Shown here piece by piece: positions 1 through 7,481 of a DNA stretch of 64,000 bases (its first letter is position 1; the number at the start of each line of letters is the position of its first letter). The notes beneath the pieces are model-generated. The model was not told where the DNA came from and ran no database searches. It worked only from the letters and a program-made list of their open reading frames with translations. This stretch comes from an uncultured Bacteroidales bacterium (GTDB taxonomy: Bacteria > Bacteroidota > Bacteroidia > Bacteroidales > Paludibacteraceae): contig CACZOA010000050.1 in assembly GCA_902782665.1 (NCBI GenBank), forward strand, positions 53,433 through 117,432, read 5' to 3'. Made by a program: the position numbers and the translations under genes.

Positions 1-176
1 CCCAAAATAATCTGTGCCTTGATATCATCACGCAGTTCACGAGTATGTACACCCTTTACAGAGCCAAGCGTACCTACCGGCATAAAGATTGGAGTCTCGA
101 TAGTGCCGTGGTCAGTAGTGATCACACCAGCACGTGCTTTGCTATTCGGATCAGTATATTGAAGATCAAACTTCAT
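1..176 (-). CDS. tgt: tRNA-guanine transglycosylase, N-terminal part (runs off window)
   Basis: The first 58 codons are visible, starting MKFDLQYTDPNSKARAGVI and continuing through TPIFMPVGTLGSVKGV and TRELRDDIKAQIIL. This is the conserved start of queuine/preQ1 tRNA-guanine transglycosylase, a cytoplasmic enzyme that exchanges G34 of Asp, Asn, His and Tyr tRNAs for a queuosine precursor. The catalytic aspartates and zinc site lie beyond the left edge. The ATG at 174-176 sits about 29 bases below a Bacteroidota-type -7 box. Family recognition is strong despite truncation by the window edge. Confidence 0.95.
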   Translation of the reverse strand, partial: MKFDLQYTDPNSKARAGVITTDHGTIETPIFMPVGTLGSVKGVHTRELRDDIKAQIIL

Positions 177-204
177 GTTTTCTAAATTTCATTCTATATT
201 TGTG

Positions 205-235
205 CAAAGTAACGATTTTTTTGCGAGTTGTGCAA
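205..235 (-). promoter_or_regulatory. Promoter of tgt
   Basis: On the minus strand TTACTTTG (205-212) is a one-mismatch match to the Bacteroidota -7 box TAnnTTTG, and TTG (233-235) lies 20 bases upstream at the expected -33 position. It points leftward into tgt. Confidence 0.5.
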
Positions 236-657
236 CTGAATGGAGGAGCAACCAAATACACAATTATCAAACTCCTATTTTATAAAGAATAGTTATATTT
301 ATAATATCGTTTGAAACCTCATCATTCATTACATTCCTTTAATCCTTCTAAAATTACGATGAAGACATACGAACATTCATAATAAAATCTGCATTCTTTT
401 CTTATCCTACCGAATTATCATGCGATTACAAAATATCAAGTTTCATGTTATTTATCTGGGATTAGATTTACAACATCTTCCTCTTCTATAGATGATATAA
501 CCAGATATCAAGATAAGAGAAAGGAGAAGTCCGCTGACAAATACAAATAAAACAGAAAATACAGAACCTAAAGCAGCGACAATATGATGTTCATACCCGA
601 ACATCGGTATCGATTTAGAAATCAGTAAAAAGAGCTGTAAATCACCTGTTTTAGGTA
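236..657. other. Gene-poor AT-rich stretch between tgt and the DUF2023 gene
   Basis: No recognisable gene family is seen here. The only coding signal is the short hydrophobic reading frame on the minus strand at 452-604, reported separately. The left half, about 236-450, holds no open frame of note and no clear hairpin. Confidence 0.6.
452..604 (-). CDS. Possible 50-aa single-span membrane protein, or 3' remnant of a lost gene
   Basis: An ATG at 602-604 opens a 50-codon frame ending TAA at 452-454. Residues 9-39 are a continuous hydrophobic helix (VAALGSVFSVLFVFVSGLLL and onward) followed by a basic tail, YRRGRCCK, giving a one-helix topology with a positive C-terminus. The same frame stays open further upstream to about 682, including LQLFLLISKSIP, without another ATG. 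It could therefore equally be the degraded end of a larger membrane gene. It runs opposite to, and ends up overlapping, the promoter of the DUF2023 gene. No family is recognised. Confidence 0.3.
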   Translation of the reverse strand: MFGYEHHIVAALGSVFSVLFVFVSGLLLSLILISGYIIYRRGRCCKSNPR

Positions 658-688
658 TTGGGTATTCTGTTATCCTCCTCTAATTTTG
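658..688 (+). promoter_or_regulatory. Promoter of the DUF2023-flavodoxin pair
   Basis: TTG at 658-660 and TAATTTTG at 681-688 are spaced by 20 bases, matching the Bacteroidota -33/-7 consensus. The start codon of the next gene is 32 bases downstream. Confidence 0.6.
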
Positions 689-719
689 CATTGTCAAACA
701 ATAACAAACAATATTTTCT

Positions 720-1097
720 ATGTCAACAGAACAACTTAACAATGTACGCCAGGCTCTTGATATGAAGGTGCTTTTGAACCATATCTACGAATATCAAAAA
801 GGTGTGAGACAAATGGTTCTCTTCACATGTAATGCCAAATATGAGGAATTTGCCAAAACTCGTTTGCAGCATCAGAATATAGAATACATCATACAGAAAG
901 CAGGTAATGCGACTATCAATATATACTTCGGAAGAAAACAATGTCTTGACGTTATCCGTATGATAGTAGACAAGCCATTATCTCAACTTACTCCTGAGGA
1001 AGACTTTATCATTGGAGCTCTACTCGGATATGATATATGCTGCCAATGTGAGCGTTTCTGTGAAAAGAAACAGCGTCAATTGAAAGAGTATGCATAA
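720..1097 (+). CDS. DUF2023 family protein
   Basis: A 125-aa soluble protein with no signal peptide or membrane segment. It resembles the DUF2023 family, which in Bacteroidales is typically encoded next to flavodoxin. The middle, about residues 30-75, looks like a small alpha/beta fold (RQMVLFTCNAKYEEFA, ATINIYFGRKQCLDVI). The C-terminus carries a cluster of four cysteines (ICCQCERFC, about residues 106-114) that could bind metal or take part in redox chemistry; that is inference. Its function is unknown. It is 26 bases upstream of the flavodoxin gene under one promoter, so an accessory role in flavodoxin-dependent electron transfer is plausible. Confidence 0.75.
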   Translation: MSTEQLNNVRQALDMKVLLNHIYEYQKGVRQMVLFTCNAKYEEFAKTRLQHQNIEYIIQKAGNATINIYFGRKQCLDVIRMIVDKPLSQLTPEEDFIIGALLGYDICCQCERFCEKKQRQLKEYA

Positions 1098-1123
1098 TTG
1101 AGTATTTATTAAATTTAGATAAA

Positions 1124-1618
1124 ATGAAAAAGACTATTGTAGTTTACGGCAGTTCAACAGGAACATGCGAAGGAATTGCTAATGAAATAGCATCAAAATT
1201 GGGTACTGAGGCAATCTCAGCGTCTAAACTTTCAGCGGATATAGTTGCTGAGAATGAAAATCTTATCCTCGGCACAAGCACATGGGGAAGCGGAGAAATT
1301 CAGGACGACTGGTATGATGGTCTTAAGGCTCTTAAAGGCAGCAATCTAAACGGCAAAACCGTTGCGATTTTCGGATGCGGTGATTCATCAAGCTATTCCG
1401 ACACTTTTTGTGGAGGCATGGCAGAAATCTATAACACAGCCAAGGCAGGTGGTGCGAATATTGTAGGTGCGGTAGATGCTTCGGATTATACATTCGATGA
1501 TTCAGAAGCTGTAATTGAAGGTCAATTTGTCGGTCTTGCTCTCGACAACGACAATGAAGAGTATAAGACTGCTGAGCGTATTGACAAGTGGATCGCAGCG
1601 ATCTCACCTGCATTATAA
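1124..1618 (+). CDS. fldA: Flavodoxin
   Basis: A 164-aa flavodoxin, a small soluble FMN protein that carries low-potential electrons for reductive enzymes. The N-terminal phosphate-binding loop is clear (YGSSTGTCEGIAN, residues 8-20). The aromatic stacking loops follow around residues 55-64 (STWGSGEIQDDW) and 92-98 (GDSSSYSDTFC). The 164-residue length fits the long-chain flavodoxins. It is co-transcribed with the upstream DUF2023 gene (26-base gap). Flavodoxins often replace ferredoxin under iron limitation; no iron-responsive site was recognised here. Confidence 0.95.
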   Translation: MKKTIVVYGSSTGTCEGIANEIASKLGTEAISASKLSADIVAENENLILGTSTWGSGEIQDDWYDGLKALKGSNLNGKTVAIFGCGDSSSYSDTFCGGMAEIYNTAKAGGANIVGAVDASDYTFDDSEAVIEGQFVGLALDNDNEEYKTAERIDKWIAAISPAL

Positions 1619-1706
1619 ACATTTAACAACAAGCCTTGGAATGCGAAAAATTTATGTAGAATGAATTGATCAAGCCATAATAATGTACGTTTTTTGAATC
1701 CTGATG

Positions 1707-1737
1707 TCATTAGAGTCCCGTAGAGGGACACTAATGA
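1707..1737. terminator. Palindromic hairpin between convergent fldA and FKBP genes
   Basis: TCATTAG-A-GTCCC (1707-1719) pairs with GGGAC-A-CTAATGA (1725-1737) around a five-base loop: 12 pairs with one A-A mismatch. It sits between two convergent genes and lacks a T-run on either side, so it may be a bidirectional transcript end or a dispersed palindromic element. Confidence 0.45.
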
Positions 1738-1779
1738 TATTTGGTTTATATTCAAAAATTTCACAATCTTCAAGTCAAA

Positions 1780-2178
1780 CTAATTCACTTTTACAAGTTC
1801 AATCTCAAAAATCAAAGTTGAATTTCCAGGAATATCTGGCGGACATCCTCGTTTTCCATAGCCCAGTTCCGACGGAATATAAATCTCCCACTTGTCTCCT
1901 TCATGCATCTTAGGAATGGCAATCTGCCAGCCAGTGATCAGTTCACGCAAACGGAAAGCATCCGCATAACCCTGTTTTGTATTATCATCGAACACTTTAC
2001 CGTTAATCAATGACCCACGATAGTAGACCGATACCACAGCAGCTGTTTGAGCTGTCTTCCCGTCTCCCGTCACAAGCACTTTATAAAAGACTCCTTTAGG
2101 AAGAGCTTTCACTTCTGGATTCTTCGCAATCTCCGCAAGGAATGCCTCATTTTCAATTTTATAACTATCTTTTGCCAT
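1780..2178 (-). CDS. FKBP-type peptidyl-prolyl cis-trans isomerase
   Basis: A 132-aa single-domain FKBP that catalyses cis-trans isomerisation of proline peptide bonds. The family core is visible: VVSVYYRGSLINGKVFDD, the pocket segment LRELITGWQIAIPKMHEGDKWEI, the flap PSELGYGKRGCPPDIPGNST and the last strand LIFEIELVKVN. There is no signal peptide, so it is probably cytoplasmic. The ATG at 2176-2178 is preferred over an in-frame TTG at 2223 because a -7 promoter box (2197-2204) lies between them. It is monocistronic, convergent with fldA and downstream of a terminator. Confidence 0.92.
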   Translation of the reverse strand: MAKDSYKIENEAFLAEIAKNPEVKALPKGVFYKVLVTGDGKTAQTAAVVSVYYRGSLINGKVFDDNTKQGYADAFRLRELITGWQIAIPKMHEGDKWEIYIPSELGYGKRGCPPDIPGNSTLIFEIELVKVN

Positions 2179-2196
2179 AACACCTTTTATTTTCCG

Positions 2197-2204
2197 CAAA
2201 GATA
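2197..2204 (-). promoter_or_regulatory. -7 box for the FKBP gene
   Basis: TATCTTTG on the minus strand matches TAnnTTTG exactly, 18 bases above the chosen ATG. A TTTG lies upstream but at a shorter than usual spacing (16 bases). Confidence 0.45.
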
Positions 2205-2221
2205 GTGGAATAAAAGACAAC

Positions 2222-2255
2222 AAAAAACATCGTGATTACCAACACGGTAACCACG
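2222..2255 (-). terminator. Intrinsic terminator of the ATP-grasp/AstE operon
   Basis: Read on the minus strand, CGTGGTTACC pairs with GGTAATCACG around GTGTT (one mismatch), followed by ATG and a run of six T. It lies between the end of the five-gene operon and the FKBP gene. Confidence 0.75.
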
Positions 2256-2328
2256 ACGCAAGAAATAGCAATGAAATGTCATCAATGAACTATTTATATG
2301 TGCTTATTTACCAGCACACAACTGGAAA

Positions 2329-3267
2329 TTAAGGGGTATCTTTTACTTCAATTATTCTAAATATTATAGTGTCCTCCAACACCAACGGACGGTAGTGAGC
2401 AAAGAACACAATACCTTTGCATGGGGATAAAATCTCATCAAGCGTATCTCCGTTGTATGGATCTATTATTCTCGCCAACAAATCTCCTTTTTCCACAGCA
2501 TGGTTCGCAGAAACAAGTTTTGTATATATTCCAGCCTTCTTGCTCCGCACCACAACATGGTTGTCATCTGTGACAATTTCTGAAACATACCCATGTCGTT
2601 GCAAATCATTAACGATCCTTTTACTGTTCATGAATCTGAAAATAGCATGAATAGTTTCCTCCGCCAAATCAGTATTAAGCTGATTAGTAAGGCCCGAATA
2701 GATCGAAAAAGCAAAAGTGTTCCAGATCTGCCAGTTATAGTTGAGCATTGTGCTATCATAAGGACGCGGTTTTCTCACATAAATGTAAGGTAGTTCAAAA
2801 AACCTGGCATCCGCTGTGTCCTGATAACCTGTATCCAACATCCTCACATGAGGTACAAACTCTCCAGGCATGTAAAAACTTGCCAACTGTATTCCGTATG
2901 TATAGTTTTTCAATGTATCAAACAATGCAGCCGCAATTCTTTGTGTGGTCTCACCCTTGTCGTAGCCAGGAAACATACGGTTGATATCCGTGTTGTCCAT
3001 CGACCAGAATCTCTTTTCAAGGTTCATTGAAAACGGGTTGGCATTTGGAATCACAAGAATTTTACACCCTTTGTCAATCCTACCATCCTTCTCAATCTTG
3101 ATCAACCTTTTTACAATCTGAGCACAGACATATTGCTGTTGTATCTCGTCGCCACGCATTGCTCCTATAATGGCAACTGTCTTTTCTCCATCTCCAAACT
3201 CATATCCTGTTATTCGAAATTCGTCTCTATAAGGAGAACTCATTCTGTATATTATCTTCTTTTCCAT
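2329..3267 (-). CDS. AstE/AspA-family (M14-like) protein lacking catalytic residues
   Basis: A 312-aa homologue of succinylglutamate desuccinylase/aspartoacylase (AstE_AspA family), paralogous to the adjacent gene. The family frame is kept: NPF (77-79), the DINRMFPG segment (94-101) and the C-terminal barrel-like domain (about 230-312, KKAGIYTKLVSANHAVEKGD onward). The expected HGDE zinc motif reads RGDE (R38), the DIHAS motif reads IQLAS (L128), and the catalytic Glu aligns with Tyr190. It is therefore predicted to be inactive as a zinc hydrolase and may bind substrate or pair with its active paralogue. Only 3 bases separate it from that gene. It is the last gene of the operon. Confidence 0.8.
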   Translation of the reverse strand: MEKKIIYRMSSPYRDEFRITGYEFGDGEKTVAIIGAMRGDEIQQQYVCAQIVKRLIKIEKDGRIDKGCKILVIPNANPFSMNLEKRFWSMDNTDINRMFPGYDKGETTQRIAAALFDTLKNYTYGIQLASFYMPGEFVPHVRMLDTGYQDTADARFFELPYIYVRKPRPYDSTMLNYNWQIWNTFAFSIYSGLTNQLNTDLAEETIHAIFRFMNSKRIVNDLQRHGYVSEIVTDDNHVVVRSKKAGIYTKLVSANHAVEKGDLLARIIDPYNGDTLDEILSPCKGIVFFAHYRPLVLEDTIIFRIIEVKDTP

Positions 3268-3270
3268 ATG

Positions 3271-4197
3271 TCAGTTCTTTTTGAATATTCGCGCCATCAA
3301 CGAACCTTCGTAAACGATCGGATATGCACGTAAAGTAAACACAAGTCCATCAGATGGGCTGACCACCGTCTCCAACACCTTTCCTTCAAGAGCACTCACT
3401 ATTTTTCCTATCTCTTCTCCTTTTTTCATCCATTGATTATTATCAATCGACGGAATGAATATTCCGGAACATCCGGCATTAAGGAACTCTACCTCTCCCT
3501 GTGTGCTAACAAATTGTTCTTTGGACTCGACATCAACGTCGCCTTTATAAAATCCAAGAGATTTGAGAAGCTGAAGAATTCCGTTCATAAGTTCCACTCC
3601 ATAATGTCTTGTTATCCTCATACCGACACCCATTTCCACTACCAGACAAGGAGTGCCAGCAGAGTTGAGAGAATGAGCAAGCGTGCTTTCAAGCACAGTG
3701 GCAGCCTCATGAATCCATATAAAATCAACATTGAGTTCCTTCCCGTATGGCACAAGTAAATCGGCATTTTTCACATTTATTCTTACCTGCGGAATCTCTC
3801 TTAGAAAAATGTTCGACGCATGGATATCTATCACCATTTCCGCGCCAAGCAGATCATTGTAGATTGCATTAGCTGCAGTCTCAGCCATCGCTCCACGTGG
3901 ATCTCCCGGGAAGATTCTGTTCATGTCAAGATCAAAATTTGGGATGCCACGTGTAATACTGTCAATTCCAAGTGGGTTTAACGCAGGATAAATATCAATC
4001 TCACCATCCACCTCGTCTATATGTTCCTGCAAAAACTGAGACAGGAGAAAACATACATACTGTCCCTCCAATTCATCTCCATGTGTTCCTGTGACAATGC
4101 AGAATCGTTTTTCACTTTTGCCACCCTTGATTATGTTCTTCTTTATTGTCAGACGTTCGTCTATGGGCAATTCAGAAGAGAAAACCTCCTTAATCAT
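3271..4197 (-). CDS. Succinylglutamate desuccinylase/aspartoacylase family zinc hydrolase
   Basis: A 308-aa AstE_AspA-type metal-dependent amidohydrolase of the M14-like carboxypeptidase fold. Zinc ligands and catalytic residues are all visible: H39 and E42 in THGDE, H126 in DIHAS, E188 in VVEMG, plus NP at 74-75 and DMNRIFPG at 91-98. The C-terminal part (about 225-308) is the beta-barrel domain seen in this family. Family members cleave N-acyl amino acid amides, but the substrate here is unknown. It sits 14 bases below the transglutaminase gene and 3 bases above a degenerate copy of itself. Context suggests trimming or hydrolysis of an amide product made by the operon's ATP-grasp enzyme. 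Confidence 0.88.
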   Translation of the reverse strand: MIKEVFSSELPIDERLTIKKNIIKGGKSEKRFCIVTGTHGDELEGQYVCFLLSQFLQEHIDEVDGEIDIYPALNPLGIDSITRGIPNFDLDMNRIFPGDPRGAMAETAANAIYNDLLGAEMVIDIHASNIFLREIPQVRINVKNADLLVPYGKELNVDFIWIHEAATVLESTLAHSLNSAGTPCLVVEMGVGMRITRHYGVELMNGILQLLKSLGFYKGDVDVESKEQFVSTQGEVEFLNAGCSGIFIPSIDNNQWMKKGEEIGKIVSALEGKVLETVVSPSDGLVFTLRAYPIVYEGSLMARIFKKN

Positions 4198-4211
4198 TTT
4201 TTATACCTCCT

Positions 4212-4982
4212 CTATATTTCAGCCATTGTGATATGTACAAGTTTATGTTGTGCGCCAGATCCGACAAACACACCTCTTTCCATTGTGCAGTCGTTGAAAT
4301 CCCGACCCTGAGCTATTTTTAGGTAATCACTTTCTATAAGCAGTTTACGAGTCGGATCGATTGCGTACCATATTCCGTTATCGTTAACCTCAATCCACGC
4401 ATGACTCTCTCCCTCACCAGGTATGAATCCAGAGATGTACCTGCAAGCGATCCCCTTGCTTCTAAGAATAGCTAAGATGACGTTGGAAAAATCCTGGCAT
4501 ACCCCTTTCCCCTGCGTGAATGCCTCTATGGCAGATGTCTTTATAGTGGTGGAGCAAGATTCATACTTCATTCTCTCATGAAGAGCGTCAATAAGAGAAA
4601 GAGTATCTTTGACTATGTTGTTTTCAAACGAACAGACTTCATCGGCAAATCTGACCATTTCATCATTGGCTTCAGTCAATAATGTAGGAAGACGGAAAAT
4701 ATAGTTAGACTCTTCTACGATAAGATGTTGTGACAACAAAACTATACCTCTTGATGCAAAAGTGAACGACTTGTGTGGCTCACAAGTGTTTCCATAAATA
4801 AGTTCATTTCCAAAGACATCCGTCGACCTCATTATATTCTTGCACGGAGACACAGAGAAATCCTCTTCTTCTATTTCTTGGAATCCGCACTTGTATGGCA
4901 AACATCGAAGCTTAAAATGGTGATCCGAAACCTTACTGTCGAAGGTAATGCTTGTCTGGTATGTAAATTGATAACGTTTCAT
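4212..4982 (-). CDS. Transglutaminase-like cysteine enzyme of the ATP-grasp/alpha-E operon
   Basis: A 256-aa protein with an N-terminal beta domain (about 1-95, resembling the bacterial transglutaminase N-terminal region) and a transglutaminase/papain-like core. The catalytic triad is readable: C162 in GKGVCQDFSN, H194 in GESHAWIEV and D209 in YAIDPTRK. No signal peptide is present, so it is cytoplasmic. Bacterial relatives are mostly predicted peptidases or amidases rather than crosslinkers. It is regularly found with alpha-E and circularly permuted ATP-grasp genes, as here. Its substrate is unknown. Confidence 0.9.
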   Translation of the reverse strand: MKRYQFTYQTSITFDSKVSDHHFKLRCLPYKCGFQEIEEEDFSVSPCKNIMRSTDVFGNELIYGNTCEPHKSFTFASRGIVLLSQHLIVEESNYIFRLPTLLTEANDEMVRFADEVCSFENNIVKDTLSLIDALHERMKYESCSTTIKTSAIEAFTQGKGVCQDFSNVILAILRSKGIACRYISGFIPGEGESHAWIEVNDNGIWYAIDPTRKLLIESDYLKIAQGRDFNDCTMERGVFVGSGAQHKLVHITMAEI

Positions 4983-5079
4983 CGCCGATTTCTTTTAAAA
5001 ACACAGAGAGGAAACTGTTTTGCCCGAAAACAACACCTGTCTGTGCATTAGGATATGATATGAATAGGATATTTAGCAA

Positions 5080-5775
5080 TCAATTCGTGCTTACTATCGA
5101 GTTGAGCAGAGAAAGCAACCTGTTCTTATAAAAAGACTCGTGACTATATTCTTTTGCTGTAAGCATCTTGTCGATCTGCTCGACTGCCTCAACATCATAA
5201 ATATAAGGCACATATCTCAAATGAGTCTTTAATCTTTCATAAAGCAACTCAACCCTGTCGAATGGATAATCAAACCTCACACGGATATCAATTTGCTCAA
5301 TCATCTTTCCTGCCATCAGGATAGCCAAAGCATAATCGTTGAGAACTCTCTCCTCGATCGACCCCCACATTGAAAGCAGTTTATCCGTAATAGGCTGAAG
5401 CTCAGTGATATGAGTCTCATTGCTTTTAGCTAAAGAATTGATGTGAGCTAAAGACATCTGAATGTATCCAAGCGTCTCTGACGTGATCTCCTCACGCAAC
5501 ACCATCGCATTATCGTTGGCAAATTCAAGTTCGGCAGAGATGCTGAACGGATTCTGTTTGTCATAAAGAAAACTCTTCACAAAATTTGAAGACGAGTTGA
5601 AATCCGCATCCAGACTGAGATTGTCGCAATACTCATTGTATGCGTCACTGTCACCATCTATCATCTTGTCGTAGCAAGCACGAAGAAAGTGAAGGTTGAG
5701 ATAAGTTCGTTCTGCGTATCGACCAAGCCAAAATAGTTTGTTAGCCTTTGCTGCAGATATAGTTTTTGCGTTCAT
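5080..5775 (-). CDS. Alpha-E domain protein (DUF403 type), short form
   Basis: A 231-aa, almost entirely helical protein starting with the family hallmark AAKANKLFWLGRYAERTYLN. This matches the alpha-E domain, which is nearly always encoded beside circularly permuted ATP-grasp and transglutaminase-like genes. It is shorter than the roughly 300-residue form I know from proteobacteria, with the difference mainly in the middle. No catalytic motif is seen; a scaffold or carrier role has been suggested for the family. It is 79 bases downstream of the ATP-grasp gene and 97 bases upstream of the transglutaminase gene, all on one strand. Confidence 0.85.
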   Translation of the reverse strand: MNAKTISAAKANKLFWLGRYAERTYLNLHFLRACYDKMIDGDSDAYNEYCDNLSLDADFNSSSNFVKSFLYDKQNPFSISAELEFANDNAMVLREEITSETLGYIQMSLAHINSLAKSNETHITELQPITDKLLSMWGSIEERVLNDYALAILMAGKMIEQIDIRVRFDYPFDRVELLYERLKTHLRYVPYIYDVEAVEQIDKMLTAKEYSHESFYKNRLLSLLNSIVSTN

Positions 5776-5854
5776 GATTATATATTTAGTTCGTAGATGT
5801 GATTAATAATAACTAGGAGCATACCAAGCACTCAGACCCAGATCAACTCCCATT

Positions 5855-7171
5855 TTATTCTTCCATTACCCAAGTGTCCTTGAATCCACCACCCTGAGAA
5901 GAGTTTACGACAAATGAGTTCGGATTTCGTGAGAAACGAGTAAGGCCACTTTTCCATACCTTCGTCTCCTTACCAGTAAGAACAAAAGCTCTCAAATCAG
6001 CCTTTCTTTCGACATATTTCCCGTCTTCGATGATTTCAAGATCCTTAAAGTCTATCACCTCCTGAGCAATCCATCTTCGTGGTTCATTGTCTACAAGATC
6101 ATACATTTCTTTCAAGTGCGACTCGTCCAAATCCCTGCCAAACACCACTCCATATCCACCAGCCTCGCTCACATCCTTGATCACAAGACTGCTGAGGTTT
6201 TCTAGCACATACTTCTTATCTTCCTCAAAATAAGGCAAATAAGTCGGCGCATTTTTAAGGATTGGTTCTTCACCAAGATAATACTTGATCATTTTAGGTA
6301 CGAAATAATAGATGCCCTTGTCATCAGCGACGCCATTGCCGATTCCATTTACGATTGCCACATTCCCCTTCGCATAGATCTGCATTATGTTTGGCACACC
6401 CAGCATAGAAGATTCCTCAAAAGTAAGTGGATCCATATATTCGTCAGAAACTCTACGATATACAGCACCAACTCTTTCTTTGTTGCCAGATATATCCTTG
6501 TAGAAAACCATATCATCCTCAACAATCAGATCACCAGGATATGCGAGCACCGCACCAGACTTTTCTGCCAGATAAGAATGTTCAAAGAAAGCAGAGTTAT
6601 ATCTTCCTGGTGTAAGGATGACATTGATTCCACGACCATCATTGACATAATCCATCGTCTCCTTGAGCAATTCCGAATAATTACGGTTGTCTGCCACATG
6701 ATTGTTGGCAAATGTCTCCGGGCTCACTTTCCTTGTGATGTTTCTTGCAATCATAGGATAAGAAGCTCCCGACGGGATTCTTAAGTTGTCTTCCAAGATG
6801 TACCACGTGCCATCTTTTGCCTGAACCAAATCAATACCAGCAATATGTGCAAAGATTCCTTTTGCTGGGGTAATACCTTCACACTCAACAAAATAACCTT
6901 TTGAAGAATAAACAAACTCAGCAGGAATGATTCCGTCTTTCACAATCTTCTTCTCTTTGTAAATATCTCGAAGAAAAGCGTTAAGTGCATCAGATCTCTG
7001 AATAAGTCCTTTTTCCAAAACAGTCCATTCGTCATGAGAGATTACGCGTGGCACTGAGTCAAATGGGAACAACTGTTCGTTGAATACCCCGTGTTTGTAG
7101 ATCCCAAACTTGACACCAAATCTCTCCATCCATAAGTTGACGGCATCCTTGTGTTTGATAAGTGTCTCCAT
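5855..7171 (-). CDS. Circularly permuted ATP-grasp amide ligase
   Basis: A 438-aa cytoplasmic protein of the circularly permuted ATP-grasp type 2 group. Diagnostic segments include DGTWYILEDNLRIPSGASYP (about 119-138), NVILTPGRYNSAFFEH, AIVNGIGNGVADDKG (P-loop-side segment), LVIKDVSEAGGYGVVFG (nucleotide-binding hairpin), ADLRAFVLTG and the C-terminal NSSQGGGFKDTWV. ATP-grasp enzymes activate a carboxylate as acyl phosphate and join it to an amine or thiol. This subfamily is predicted, not proven, to make amide bonds on a peptide or small metabolite. It is the first gene of the operon, with a consensus promoter about 50 bases upstream. Confidence 0.92.
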   Translation of the reverse strand: METLIKHKDAVNLWMERFGVKFGIYKHGVFNEQLFPFDSVPRVISHDEWTVLEKGLIQRSDALNAFLRDIYKEKKIVKDGIIPAEFVYSSKGYFVECEGITPAKGIFAHIAGIDLVQAKDGTWYILEDNLRIPSGASYPMIARNITRKVSPETFANNHVADNRNYSELLKETMDYVNDGRGINVILTPGRYNSAFFEHSYLAEKSGAVLAYPGDLIVEDDMVFYKDISGNKERVGAVYRRVSDEYMDPLTFEESSMLGVPNIMQIYAKGNVAIVNGIGNGVADDKGIYYFVPKMIKYYLGEEPILKNAPTYLPYFEEDKKYVLENLSSLVIKDVSEAGGYGVVFGRDLDESHLKEMYDLVDNEPRRWIAQEVIDFKDLEIIEDGKYVERKADLRAFVLTGKETKVWKSGLTRFSRNPNSFVVNSSQGGGFKDTWVMEE

Positions 7172-7222
7172 AATACCTCCTTTCGTTTTATGTTCTTTAT
7201 TCGTTCGTAATTAATCTCACTG

Positions 7223-7253
7223 CAAAGGTAAAAAAGGATTTGTATTTCACAAA
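7223..7253 (-). promoter_or_regulatory. Promoter of the ATP-grasp/alpha-E/transglutaminase/AstE operon
   Basis: On the minus strand TACCTTTG (7223-7230) is a perfect -7 box and TTTG (7250-7253) a perfect -33 box, separated by 19 bases. It faces the ATP-grasp gene that starts at 7171. Confidence 0.75.
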
Positions 7254-7481
7254 CAAAATGTTACATTTTTTAAAAAATTTCTTTCATTGTGCTAACAAAA
7301 ACAAAATTTAAATTATCATTATGTTTTAAATATCGTCTTTTTGCTCACTTTATGCACATTTGTGCATAATATGGAATTTATAGTTGACAAGAAGATAAAT
7401 ACTATATCCAGTTTTCTCCTTATTTTTTATTTTTTTTATTTGCAGACGATTGAAATAATTTACATCTTAACAATATTTAGT
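7254..7481. other. AT-rich divergent spacer
   Basis: A very T-rich stretch (long T and A runs around 7265-7280 and 7420-7440) between the divergent ATP-grasp operon and the barrel gene. A rightward frame is open from 7341 with an ATG at 7371, but it encodes only an AT-driven hydrophobic lead. No hairpin or second promoter could be established. Confidence 0.5.
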
